Shown piece by piece: positions 9,348 to 17,333 of a stretch of 64,000 nucleotides of DNA (position 1 is the stretch's first letter; the number at the start of each line of letters is the position of its first letter). Location: positions 5,704,001-5,768,000 of the forward strand of contig NZ_CP013480.3 of the NCBI RefSeq assembly GCF_001465545.3. The letters are read 5' to 3'. A model generated the notes under the pieces. The model saw nothing but the letters and a program-made list of their open reading frames with translations. It was not told the DNA's origin and did not search any database. The translations under genes were made by a program, and so were the position numbers. This DNA comes from Pandoraea norimbergensis (lineage in GTDB: Bacteria; Pseudomonadota; Gammaproteobacteria; Burkholderiales; Burkholderiaceae).

Positions 9348-10010
9348 CGAAAGTCTCGCGGAGCAGCTTGTTGAGGTGGTAGAGAAAATACTGAGGTTTC
9401 GCACCCGCTTCAGTGCTTAGCGCGGCGGATAACGCCGCCGCGCTGGCGAATCGAACGAAGATTTCGATGTTTTCATTGCCCGAACCGGCGAATCGTTCTA
9501 CAAAGGGATGCACGAGTGACACGTCGACCTGAACGTAGCGTGTCCGACCACCATCGGTTGTCGGTTGAGTTGCGTCCCCGACTCGAAGCCAGTCGGTCAC
9601 CGCCGGGTCTGTATTTGCCTTGATTGTCAGTTTCCAGGTGGTGTTCGCAACACGAACCTCCACGGCTCGCTCAAACCCTGAGGTCGACGGCACTCCAATC
9701 TTGGGAGGGACGGGAGGCGGTGCGGCTGGATTTCGCTCCTCCTCGTCTAGCACAGGAGCGAGTTCCCGCTCGACAACATCTCCCACGCTGTTGGTCGCTT
9801 TTTCCGCTGTCTCAGCCAAGGAGCGATTATGACGCTGCCTAGCCCGATAGCCCTCCGCCTGGTCAAGCAGGTCTAGGGGAGACCGCTTGAGTTCTTCTTC
9901 CAGTAATTCGAGAAAGAGTTCCTCGTGCTCTTCCCAGCGAAAACCATCCTTCGTGTGGCTTACATCGAAGCCAGAAAGGTGCAACTCACAGGCAGAGGTT
10001 TCTCGAAATG
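9345..10010 (-). pseudogene. C-terminal fragment of a MORC-like GHKL ATPase
   Basis: Only the C-terminal region of the ATPase remains. It begins near ELHLSGFDVSHTKDGF, a segment typical of the end of the ATPase transducer region. It continues through an acidic/coiled linker and ends in a conserved C-terminal domain (VSLVHPFVERFAG, then YHLNKLLRETFA). The nucleotide-binding GHKL motifs are absent. The upstream edge abuts the HEPN fragment in a different frame and the downstream edge abuts DUF4420. Family assignment is from recalled sequence pattern and gene context, so it is moderately sure. Confidence 0.6.
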
Positions 10011-10286
10011 CTGCGCGAGAGCGTAGAGGTCAAACTGTCGCAATATCGACTGCTTAGCCTTCAGGTCGGCTAACGCTGCGTTCACATAGGCCTTGGCTTT
10101 CAATTCGAGATAGTCTTCGATCTCGGCATGAGCTAGCAAACGAAAAGCAGCAATCCTGTCCAGGTCGGCAGGGTCCGGAGGAAACTTTTGCTGCTTGCTA
10201 ACTTCCCTTGCCAGGAACTTGGCTCGCAGCAACTTCAGTCGTGCTTCCATATGCTGGAAGTGCTGACTCGTCACCTTGGGCGCCAT
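9960..10286 (-). pseudogene. N-terminal fragment of a HEPN-like nuclease (MAE_28990-like)
   Basis: Starts at ATG 10286 (MAPKVTSQHF) with AGGTGA just upstream, five bases after the stop of the DUF262 fragment. Helical N-terminal half with AAFRLLAHAEIEDYLELKAK resembles the HEPN proteins that follow DUF262 genes. Usual length is above 200 residues; here about 97 native residues are followed by a few out-of-family ones and a stop at 9960, where ATPase sequence begins. The RxxxxH catalytic motif of HEPN RNases would lie in the lost part. Family call is tentative. Confidence 0.5.
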
Positions 10287-10290
10287 TTTT

Positions 10291-10647
10291 TCACCTAATG
10301 ATCGCCATACCAGCGTCAAATTGTTTCCCTACCACAACCGAGAGCGTACTTCCCCATGCTTGAATTCGGTACTGCGTTGACGCAATGCTCTTCGTCGTTC
10401 GTTCAATGGATTCCATGAATTTCGGGTCCGTGCACTGTTGCTTGAATGCTGCAACGACATCGTCCTTCCTCTGCTCAGCAATCCTGGCAACATCTTCGTC
10501 GGCAAAGAAGCGAGTAATGCAATCAAATACCGCCCGATTCATTCGGCGCTCATACTTGTCGCCTAACCACTTCTTGAATGCTGAGTCCCCAAACACCGCA
10601 TGGGCGCACGTAAGGGCGACATCGAGTCGAACCAAGTGATGTTCGAG
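10291..10647 (-). pseudogene. C-terminal fragment of a DUF262-family protein
   Basis: 119 codons remain, opening directly at the left end of the IS21 element (LEHHLVRLDVAL) and ending at TGA 10291. The pattern RRMNRAVFDCI, a spacer, then DPKFMESIERTT...TQYRIQAW is typical of the C-terminal region of DUF262 proteins, which carry an N-terminal ParB/Srx-like nuclease domain and act in phage defence. The N-terminal catalytic domain is gone. The rest of the gene is not found on the other side of the IS. Confidence 0.6.
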
Positions 10648-10752
10648 TGTTGATGTGCACCAAGAACTGACCCTTTGAGGGGTGTAGTTTTCATCGAAAA
10701 TTGACCCACGTGATTCAATGTCCTGCTCAACCTTTGAGCAGGAGATACCAAG

Positions 10753-12267
10753 GTGATCACGGTGGGCATGCTAGCCAAGATCAGGCGGATGTATTTCCGC
10801 GAGAAGGTACCGCTGCGAGAGATTGCGCGACGCACGGGCCTGTCCCGAAACACGATTCGCAGCTGGCTGCGCCAGACCGATGCGGTCGAACCCCATTACC
10901 CCAAGCGAATCAGCCCCAGCGTCATCGATGAGTGGGCGGAGCAATTGAGCTGCTGGTTACGCACCGACAGCCATCGGCCAAAGCGTGATCGCCGTACCGC
11001 TCGCTTCATGTTTGAGGCAATCCATGCACAGGGCTACGCCGGCAGCTACGCACGAGTGAGCGCCTTCGTGCGGCACTGGCACGAGACGCAATCCCAGGCA
11101 CCACGCACCAAAGCTTACGTGCCGTTGGCTTTCGATCCGGGTGAGGCGTTCCAGTTTGATTGGAGCTGCGAGTATGCCTTCGTGGGAGGCTTGCGCCGGC
11201 GGCTCGAGGTCGCCCACGTCAAACTCAACGCCAGTCGCGCATTCTGGTTGGTTGCCTATCCCACGCAGAGCCATGAGATGCTATTCGACGCACATGCTCG
11301 AGCTTTTGCAGCATTTGGTGGCGTGCCTCGGCGAGGGATTTACGACAACATGAAGACTGCGGTCGACAAGGTCGGCCGAGGCAAAGAGCGAGCGATCAAC
11401 GCCCGCTTCGAGGCGATGTGTGGCCACTACCTCTTTGAGCCCGAATTCTGCAATCGCGCTGCCGGTTGGGAGAAAGGTATCGTCGAGAAGAACGTGCAAG
11501 ATCGGCGACGACAGATTTGGCATGAAGCGGCCGAGCATCGATGGGAAACACTTGCGACGCTCAACGAGTGGGTTGCCGACCAATGCCTATGCGCGTGGCA
11601 AGGCAAACACCCGCAGTGGCCTGAGCTCACCATTGCTGACGCGTTGCAAGATGAGCGCACGAAGTTGATGCCCAACCCTAAGCCATTTGATGGATATGTT
11701 GAGCAGACGCTACGCGTCTCCTCAACGAGCCTGATTCACTTCCAACGCAATCGCTACAGCGTGCCATCGAATCTGACCAATCAGGTCGTTAGCGTGCGCT
11801 GCTACCCGACATATCTGAGCATCGTTTCCGAAGGGCAAGAAGTCGCCCGACATGAGCGTAGCTTTGATCGATACCTCACTTTTTACGATTGGCGCCACTA
11901 CATCGACTTGGTGGAGCGAAAACCCGGTGCACTGCGCAACGGAGCACCGTTTGCGACGATGCCGGTGCCGCTGCAGCGCTTACAGCATTACTTGCTCAAG
12001 CATCCCGGTGGCGACCGGGTTATGACGCAAGTACTAGCGGCAGTACGTGACCACGGTTTAGACGCTGTGCTGACTGCCGTAAAAATGTCATTGGAGTCAG
12101 GTCGGCCGAGTGCCGAGCATGTCATCAATGTGCTGGGCCGGCTCAAAACGCCAGTCGGGCCGTTACTGCCCGCACCAACCAAACTGCACCTGACCGAAGA
12201 GCCCTCAGCGGATGTCGATCGCTATGAGAGCCTAAGGCCCAATGCCCCGGAGAATCGCCATGTCTAA
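10753..12267 (+). CDS. istA: IS21-family transposase IstA
   Basis: 504-residue DDE transposase that cuts and joins the IS ends. N-terminal helix-turn-helix ([18 protein letters not shown]), then an integrase core opening with [11 protein letters not shown] (first Asp), a middle [10 protein letters not shown] (second Asp) and a Glu downstream in [16 protein letters not shown] start at 10753 preceded by AGGAGA. Its end overlaps the istB start by 8 bp, as in other IS21 elements. Confidence 0.93.
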   Translation: MITVGMLAKIRRMYFREKVPLREIARRTGLSRNTIRSWLRQTDAVEPHYPKRISPSVIDEWAEQLSCWLRTDSHRPKRDRRTARFMFEAIHAQGYAGSYARVSAFVRHWHETQSQAPRTKAYVPLAFDPGEAFQFDWSCEYAFVGGLRRRLEVAHVKLNASRAFWLVAYPTQSHEMLFDAHARAFAAFGGVPRRGIYDNMKTAVDKVGRGKERAINARFEAMCGHYLFEPEFCNRAAGWEKGIVEKNVQDRRRQIWHEAAEHRWETLATLNEWVADQCLCAWQGKHPQWPELTIADALQDERTKLMPNPKPFDGYVEQTLRVSSTSLIHFQRNRYSVPSNLTNQVVSVRCYPTYLSIVSEGQEVARHERSFDRYLTFYDWRHYIDLVERKPGALRNGAPFATMPVPLQRLQHYLLKHPGGDRVMTQVLAAVRDHGLDAVLTAVKMSLESGRPSAEHVINVLGRLKTPVGPLLPAPTKLHLTEEPSADVDRYESLRPNAPENRHV

Positions 12268-13057
12268 TGACATTACAGCTCAGCTCAAGGGTTTGAAGTT
12301 GCACGGCATGGCAAGCAGTTGGCCGGAGCTGCTCGCACAATCCAGGCACACGGAGTTTGATCCGGAGCGTTTCATGAAGCAACTGCTGATGGCTGAGACG
12401 GCAGAGCGCCAAGTCCGATCTATTGCCTATCAAATGACTGCGGCTCGTTTCCCGGCACATCGCGATCTCACCGGATTCGATTTCGACCAAGCGCACGTAG
12501 ATGAAATGCTGGTGCGAGAACTACATGACCTGGCGTTTCTCTCCAGCGCACACAACGTGGTGTTTATCGGCGGGCCCGGTACCGGCAAGACGCATTTGGC
12601 GACTGCGATAGGCATCCAAGCGGTGCAGCGCCAAGGCAAGCGAGTTAGGTACTTTTCGACAGTGGAACTGACGAACGCGCTGGAGCAAGAGAAGGCTATC
12701 GGCAAGCAAGGCCAAATAGCGCACAAGCTGATGTACGTGGATATGGTGATCCTCGATGAGCTGGGCTACCTGCCATTCAGCCAGACGGGCGGTGCACTGC
12801 TATTTCATCTGCTCTCGAAGCTGTACGAGCACACCAGCGTGGCGATAACGACGAATCTGAGCTTTAGCGAATGGGCCAGCGTATTCGGGGACGCAAAGAT
12901 GACAACTGCGCTGCTCGACCGGGTGACGCATCACTGCCACATCGTAGAAACGGGCAACGATTCCTGGCGTTTCAAGACCAGTTCGGCCAAGTCTCGGGTA
13001 TCGCGGAAAAAGGCCCCCAAGGGCACGGAAAATGACGACTTATCCACACAGAAGTAG
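12260..13057 (+). CDS. istB: IS21-family helper ATPase IstB
   Basis: 265-residue AAA+ ATPase of the DnaC/IstB type that directs target choice and stimulates IstA. Walker A is GGPGTGKTH and Walker B is [10 protein letters not shown]; a sensor segment TTNLSFSEW follows. The ATG at 12260 has GGAG upstream and lies inside the end of istA, suggesting translational coupling. Confidence 0.93.
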   Translation: MSNDITAQLKGLKLHGMASSWPELLAQSRHTEFDPERFMKQLLMAETAERQVRSIAYQMTAARFPAHRDLTGFDFDQAHVDEMLVRELHDLAFLSSAHNVVFIGGPGTGKTHLATAIGIQAVQRQGKRVRYFSTVELTNALEQEKAIGKQGQIAHKLMYVDMVILDELGYLPFSQTGGALLFHLLSKLYEHTSVAITTNLSFSEWASVFGDAKMTTALLDRVTHHCHIVETGNDSWRFKTSSAKSRVSRKKAPKGTENDDLSTQK

Positions 13058-13128
13058 ATGTACTAGGCTGATTGGGGTGGGTTAAATTTCGATGAAAATC
13101 CCGGGTCAAGATTTGGTGAAAATCAACA

Positions 13129-13627
13129 CTACGGGAGCTTAGCCCGCGAGATTGGTTATGCCGATATCGACGATAGCAGGACAATCCGGAGGTGTATCGA
13201 GCGACTCTGGACCGTGTCAGTCATCGCCGAGGCTAATGGCATTCGTCAAGGATTCAGATTGCTGTCGGGACTTGTAATTGACGAGCGACGCGGGAAACTT
13301 GCCGTAGCGCTAAACCCCCACTTGACGCGGGCTATCTTGGGGGAGGGTCAATACACCCAAATCGACATGCAGGAAATTCGGGCACTGAGAAGCGATGTCG
13401 CCAGATTAGTCCATCAGAGACTGTGCGCGGTTATAAACGCAGGCAGCAAACGTGTTGTGGCGATCGACACGCTTTGTTCATATGCGTGGCCAGAACAGGC
13501 GAACACAAACACCATGCATAAGCGCCGGCAGCGACTCGCTACTGCGATACAGGAACTCAGGGAAATAAACTGGAACGCCGAGGAGCGTTTGCGTGGAAAG
13601 TTTCACATTCAGCGGCCGCGAAAGTGA
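13129..13627 (+). pseudogene. repC: IncQ-type replication initiator RepC, 5' part lost
   Basis: The frame opens at the IS21 right end with YGSLAREIGYADID and continues through CIERLWTVSVI, QGFRLLSG, the RALRSDVARLVHQRLC segment and AIDTLCSYAWPE to a stop at 13627. I recognise these as the C-terminal 55-60 percent of IncQ (RSF1010-like) RepC, the iteron-binding initiator. About 115 N-terminal residues are missing. A GTG at 13214 would give a 137-residue product but that is unlikely to be functional. Confidence 0.75.
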
Positions 13628-13647
13628 CGAGCGCGCGCAATTGAGAA

Positions 13648-13713
13648 CCCCGTTTATCTGTACAAAAACCCCCGTTTATCTGTACCAGAATCCCCGTTTA
13701 TCTGTACAACCGG
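13648..13713 (+). repeat. Three 22-bp iterons (plasmid origin remnant)
   Basis: The 16-mer CCCCGTTTATCTGTAC occurs at 13648, 13670 and 13692, an exact 22-bp period (two helical turns), with variable 6-base spacers. It lies 21 bp after the repC remnant, as expected for binding sites of a replication initiator. An AT-rich stretch and a dyad AGATTATCT-A-AGATAATCT (13771-13789) follow. Confidence 0.75.
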
Positions 13714-14016
13714 AAACCCTCGAAGTCCTTATGGGAAAAGGGTTTCCGTTCAACCAGGAGATTTCACCTAAGATTATCTAAGATAATCTACTAGGCGCAG
13801 GGCTTCGCACCACATGCGCAGCCCATTGCCGAGTCTCACATGCAATACAGCCGGCTCGGCACGAACACCCTGACTCCGCGCCGTCAGATTTTAGCGGCTA
13901 AAGTTTCGACAAACATTCCGATCGGAGTCAGCCCGTCGCATTCCATTGCACCTCCCTGCCGATAATCATACGGGGTGGAACGCAGACCCAATGTGTGGGC
14001 TACTTCAAGCCATCGC
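13714..14016. other. Non-coding stretch after the iterons
   Basis: About 300 bp. It contains a perfect 9-bp dyad with a one-base spacer (13771-13789) near the iterons. I see no gene: the short minus-strand frame ending at 13884 is an out-of-frame continuation behind the integrase. Confidence 0.5.
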
Positions 14017-14688
14017 TCATAGACGATCAAGCTTAGCCACCAGATCCTCCGCTCGAAGGTGCGTATATCGCTTGAGCATTTGCATTGATTTGTGGCCACT
14101 AATCGAAGCCACCTCCTGATCGCTCAGACCTGCTTCCACGAGCCGACTAACCGCCTCATGACGCAGATCGTGAAAGTGCAAATCAGCGAGCCCAACCTTT
14201 TCGGTGATAGCGCTCCAAAGCTTCTGGAACACATATGCACGCCTGACACCGTCCCGCCCAGGCTCGCCGAAAAATACGAGTGCCGTGTCGCTAGGTCTCG
14301 TTGGATTTTCCAACGCCAACTTGAGAATCTCAGAAGCCGCGCGGGTCAGGGGAACAGATCGAGCGGAGCCATTCTTCGTGTCAAGCAGCCTTATGACTCG
14401 CTTTGCAAGATCAACGTCTGAGCAACGCATTCCTACGATCTCGGACGAACGCATCCCAGTCTCAACTGCCAGCCGAACGACCCAACCCAGCATCGGATTG
14501 CTGTGCGCGTCCGCAGCAGCAAACAATGCCTCCTGCTCATCAACACTCAATCGACGATTGCGCCCCGCTCCGGGGCTCGGCTTGCGTACATTGGCGACGG
14601 GATTAAACGTAAGACCCAGCCCCCACTCCTGAATGGCCACGCGGAACAAGTGTCCCAGCAACGCCAGCTCAATTCGTACGGTGTTGTT
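14017..14688 (-). pseudogene. Tyrosine integrase, N-terminus missing
   Basis: The native part runs from NNTVRIELALL to DLVAKLDRL. It keeps the catalytic set: Arg in TGMRSSEIVG, HDLRH, GHKS and Tyr in KRYTHL. Upstream of about 14688 the frame stays open to 14895 but reads the antisense of the other integrase fragment, so the SAM-like DNA-binding N-terminal domain is lost. Probably inactive. Confidence 0.82.
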
Positions 14689-14698
14689 CGCCTTCGCG

Positions 14699-15052
14699 CA
14701 GTCGAAGACCGGCAGTGTTGTGGTTATCGAAGTGACCGGCGAGCTGAAGAAGCTCGTTGACGCCTTGCTGGCATGGCGAGGAAGCGAGGTAGACGTCTCG
14801 CCGTACCTGCTGCGCGACGAGAAAGGGCACCCGCTTACGCGCGGCCAACTGCGCTCGCGGTTCGACAACGCGCGCGACAAGGCCAAGATTGACAAGGCGG
14901 ATTTTCAGTTCCGGGACTTGCGCGCGCGAAGCGTGACGCGCAAAGCGATCGAATCAGGCTTGGAGGAAGCACAGCGTCTCGCGGGCCACACAACACCGGG
15001 GATGACCGCCCACTATTCGCGCGGTGCACGCCCTGTAAAGCCGTCTCGATGA
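14699..15052 (+). pseudogene. Tyrosine integrase C-terminal fragment
   Basis: About 117 residues starting near QSKTGSVVVIEV and ending RGARPVKPSR. It keeps FRDLRAR, an AGHTT box and the nucleophile Tyr in TAHYSRG, but lacks the N-terminal two thirds including the first catalytic Arg. Its 3' end is 75 bp from the att site, the usual place for the integrase of an island in a tRNA gene. It is joined tail to tail with the other integrase fragment within about 10 bp. Confidence 0.78.
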
Positions 15053-15085
15053 GGGAATTGCGAACGCGGAGGGGGGATTGCGAAC

Positions 15086-15122
15086 GTCGGGCCTTTGCTG
15101 AAACTGGCCGCAAAGGCCCGAC
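15086..15122 (-). terminator. Hairpin beside the tRNA-Thr 3' end
   Basis: A 12-bp perfect stem (15086-15097 with 15111-15122) with a 13-base loop, five bases from the tRNA 3' end. It has no T-run on the minus strand, so it may be an island-borne transcript end or an integration-site structure rather than a classical terminator. Confidence 0.45.
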
Positions 15123-15127
15123 TGTAT

Positions 15128-15203
<76 letters not shown>

Positions 15204-15329
15204 GAAGTCGCACATTGTAACCGATTCATTGGCTATTGCGACTACCTGTCAGTGCAAAATTCCTCACAACCGCGCCCGTTTGGGGAACCGCTCAAAGAGC
15301 ACCTCCCCATCCGCACACTGTGCCGTGAA

Positions 15330-15791
15330 TTACTTCACCACTTTCAGGTGTCCGCGCGGGGCATTGCTGCCAGCCGCGCCGTTACCGCCAGGACGCGGCG
15401 GTTCCGGATCGTCTTCGTCAGACTCCGGCGACGACGGTACCGATTCCAACTCCGGCCCCGCATCCGCCTGTGCCTGTTTGTCGACCGGGAAGGCCATTCC
15501 CTGACCATTCTCGCGGGCATAAATCGCCAGCACGTTCGGCACCTGCACCTCAACCTTCTGCGAGATGCCGCCGAAGCGGGCGCTGAATTCAATCCAGTCG
15601 TTGCCCATCTGGAGCCCGCTCGTGGCATCGAAGCTGATGTTCAGCACGATCTCGCCATCTTTCACAAACTCGCGCGGAACTCGCGTCTTGGCATCGACAT
15701 GCACGGCCAGATACGGCGTGTACCCGTTATCGGTACACCACTCGTACAGCGCGCGCAGTAAATAGGGCTTGGTAGACGTTTCAGGAGGCAT
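15330..15791 (-). CDS. sspB: ClpXP specificity-enhancing factor SspB
   Basis: 153-residue adaptor that delivers ssrA-tagged proteins to ClpXP. The N-terminal folded domain (KPYLLRALYEWC, then GFARFGG-like SARFGG) is followed by a flexible acidic, glycine/proline-rich linker and the conserved ClpX-binding tail ending LKVVK. It lies about 100 bp downstream of sspA in the same direction, the usual arrangement. Confidence 0.96.
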   Translation of the reverse strand: MPPETSTKPYLLRALYEWCTDNGYTPYLAVHVDAKTRVPREFVKDGEIVLNISFDATSGLQMGNDWIEFSARFGGISQKVEVQVPNVLAIYARENGQGMAFPVDKQAQADAGPELESVPSSPESDEDDPEPPRPGGNGAAGSNAPRGHLKVVK

Positions 15792-15889
15792 AAGACATTT
15801 CGTCCCCCTTGGCCAGCCAGCCCGCCAACTTCGGCAGGCCGGCCCGCGCCAGCGGGGTATCGACGCATTCGCGACGTAATAACGCCGTA

Positions 15890-16501
15890 TTAACGACGCA
15901 TGACCTTTTCGGACGGCGTCAGCGCTTCAATGTACGCCGGACGGCTGAAAATACGCTCGGCATACTTCATCAACGGGGCAGCATTCTTCGACAACTCAAT
16001 GCCGTAGTGGTCCAGACGCCACAGCAGCGGCGCAATCGCCACGTCGAGCATCGAGAACTCTTCGCCCAGCATGTACTTGTTCTTCAAGAAGATCGGTGCA
16101 AGCTGCGTCAGACGATCGCGAATCGATTGGCGAGCGGCCTGATGGGCCTTCTCGGCCGCACGGCCCTTGTCGTTCTCAAGCGTGCTCACGTGCACGAACA
16201 ACTCTTTCTCGAAGTTGAACAGGAACAGGCGCGCACGCGCACGCTGCACCGGGTCCGCCGGCATCAGCTGCGGATGCGGGAAACGCTCGTCAATGTACTC
16301 ATTGATGATGTTCGATTCGTACAGAATCAGGTCGCGCTCAACAAGAATCGGCACCTGACCGTACGGGTTCATCACCGCAATGTCTTCCGGCTTGTTGAAC
16401 AGATCGACGTCACGGATCTCAAAATCCATGCCTTTTTCGAACAGAACCAGCCGGCAACGCTGGGAGAAGGGGCAGGTCGTGCCCGAGTACAAAACCATCA
16501 T
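15890..16501 (-). CDS. sspA: Stringent starvation protein A (GST fold)
   Basis: 203-residue RNA polymerase-associated protein with a glutathione-S-transferase fold. Thioredoxin-like N-terminal part has CPFSQRCRLV and the family signature PYGQVPILVERD; the helical C-terminal domain has the MLGEEFSMLDVAIAPLLWRL box. It lies between petC and sspB, the typical beta-proteobacterial order. Confidence 0.96.
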   Translation of the reverse strand: MMVLYSGTTCPFSQRCRLVLFEKGMDFEIRDVDLFNKPEDIAVMNPYGQVPILVERDLILYESNIINEYIDERFPHPQLMPADPVQRARARLFLFNFEKELFVHVSTLENDKGRAAEKAHQAARQSIRDRLTQLAPIFLKNKYMLGEEFSMLDVAIAPLLWRLDHYGIELSKNAAPLMKYAERIFSRPAYIEALTPSEKVMRR

Positions 16502-16584
16502 AGCGCGTCTTCCTTAAAAACCAACGGGGCCGGGGTGGGAAACCGACGCTTCCCTGACCCTGGCCCCGTCGTACAGACGTTATT

Positions 16585-17304
16585 TTACTTCACGTCCTTC
16601 CAATAGGCCGCATTCAGGCGCCAGGCAAGCACCGTAAAGAGTCCCAAGAACAACAAAACCCAGACGCCAAGCTGCCTGCGCGTACGCTGCGCCGGCTCCG
16701 ACATCCAATCCAGATAAGATACCAGATCAGCCATGGCAGAATCGAATTCCACCGGTTTCATCGTTCCTTGAGTGATCTGCACGAACTGTGCCGGGCCATG
16801 CTCCGCGCCCTCCACATGCTTCAATCCACGCTGTCCCTGCAACTGCCAGAACGGGTTCGGCATGCCCACATTCGGGAACGCCACGTTGTTCCAGCCCGTC
16901 GGACGCGCATCGTCACGGTAGAACGTGCGCAGGTACGTATACAGCCAGTCCGTCCCCCGCGCACGCGCCTCCACCGATAAATCCGGCGGCGCCGAACCAA
17001 ACCAGTCCTTCGCATCCGCCGCACGCATCGCCACGGTCATCGTCTCGCCAATCTTGTCGGTCGTGAAAAGCAGATTGTTCTTGATCTCTGCTTCCGACAG
17101 CCCAAGGTCCTTGAGACGCGAATACCGCATCGATGCCGCCGAGTGGCAATTCAGACAGTAATTCACGAAAAGCTTGGCCCCGCGTTGCAGCGACGCCAGG
17201 TCGTCCACGCGGTTGGGCGCCGTATCGAGCGGCCCGCCCTCTTCCGCCATGGCCGGCGCCACAAAACCGCTGAGGAGCGCCAGGATGAGCAACAGTTTTT
17301 TCAT
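16585..17304 (-). CDS. petC: Cytochrome c1 of the bc1 complex
   Basis: Haem-c subunit that accepts electrons from the Rieske protein. Signal peptide MKKLLLILALLSGFVAPAMA, haem-binding CLNCH, axial-ligand region NVGMPNP and one C-terminal membrane anchor (LGVWVLLFLGLFTVLAW). I chose ATG 17304 (239 residues) because AGGGA lies seven bases upstream. An alternative ATG at 17337 overlaps the petB stop (ATGA) and would add 11 residues ahead of the signal peptide. Confidence 0.94.
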   Translation of the reverse strand: MKKLLLILALLSGFVAPAMAEEGGPLDTAPNRVDDLASLQRGAKLFVNYCLNCHSAASMRYSRLKDLGLSEAEIKNNLLFTTDKIGETMTVAMRAADAKDWFGSAPPDLSVEARARGTDWLYTYLRTFYRDDARPTGWNNVAFPNVGMPNPFWQLQGQRGLKHVEGAEHGPAQFVQITQGTMKPVEFDSAMADLVSYLDWMSEPAQRTRRQLGVWVLLFLGLFTVLAWRLNAAYWKDVK

Positions 17305-17333
17305 CTTGATATCCCTAGTCGACTTGAGTGCGC

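Larger units (their letters stand above)
10648..13128 (+). mobile_element. IS21-family insertion sequence, complete
   Basis: 2481 bp with imperfect terminal inverted repeats beginning TGTTGAT (10648-10673 with 13103-13128, about 20 of 26 matching). A second inner pair matches as well (10688-10709 with 13077-13098), which is the multiple-terminal-repeat layout of IS21. It carries istA and istB. No target duplication is visible: the left flank ends in ...TCGAG and the right flank begins CTACG, and the two flanks belong to different genes. Confidence 0.88.
8295..15127. mobile_element. Degraded integrative island in tRNA-Thr (about 6.8 kb)
   Basis: Bounded by the 18-bp att repeats at 8295-8312 and 15127-15144. 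Contents, left to right: fragments of a DUF4420 nuclease, a MORC-like ATPase, a HEPN protein and a DUF262 protein (all minus), a complete IS21-family element, a 5'-truncated IncQ-type repC with iterons (plus), and two truncated tyrosine integrases. Every gene outside the IS is broken. Base composition is more AT-rich than the flanking chromosome. Mobility is most likely lost because no complete integrase is visible. Confidence 0.85.

Noticed and set aside
13648..13713. CRISPR array
   Set aside because: Only three 16-bp repeats with 6-base spacers; this is the pattern of iterons, and no cas genes are near.
13884..14099. 71-codon minus-strand frame after the integrase
   Set aside because: Its first half is the integrase end read in a wrong frame; the rest lacks recognisable features.
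14689..14895. N-terminal 69 residues of the minus-strand integrase frame
   Set aside because: This part reads antisense to the other integrase fragment and is not integrase-like, so I started the pseudogene at about 14688.
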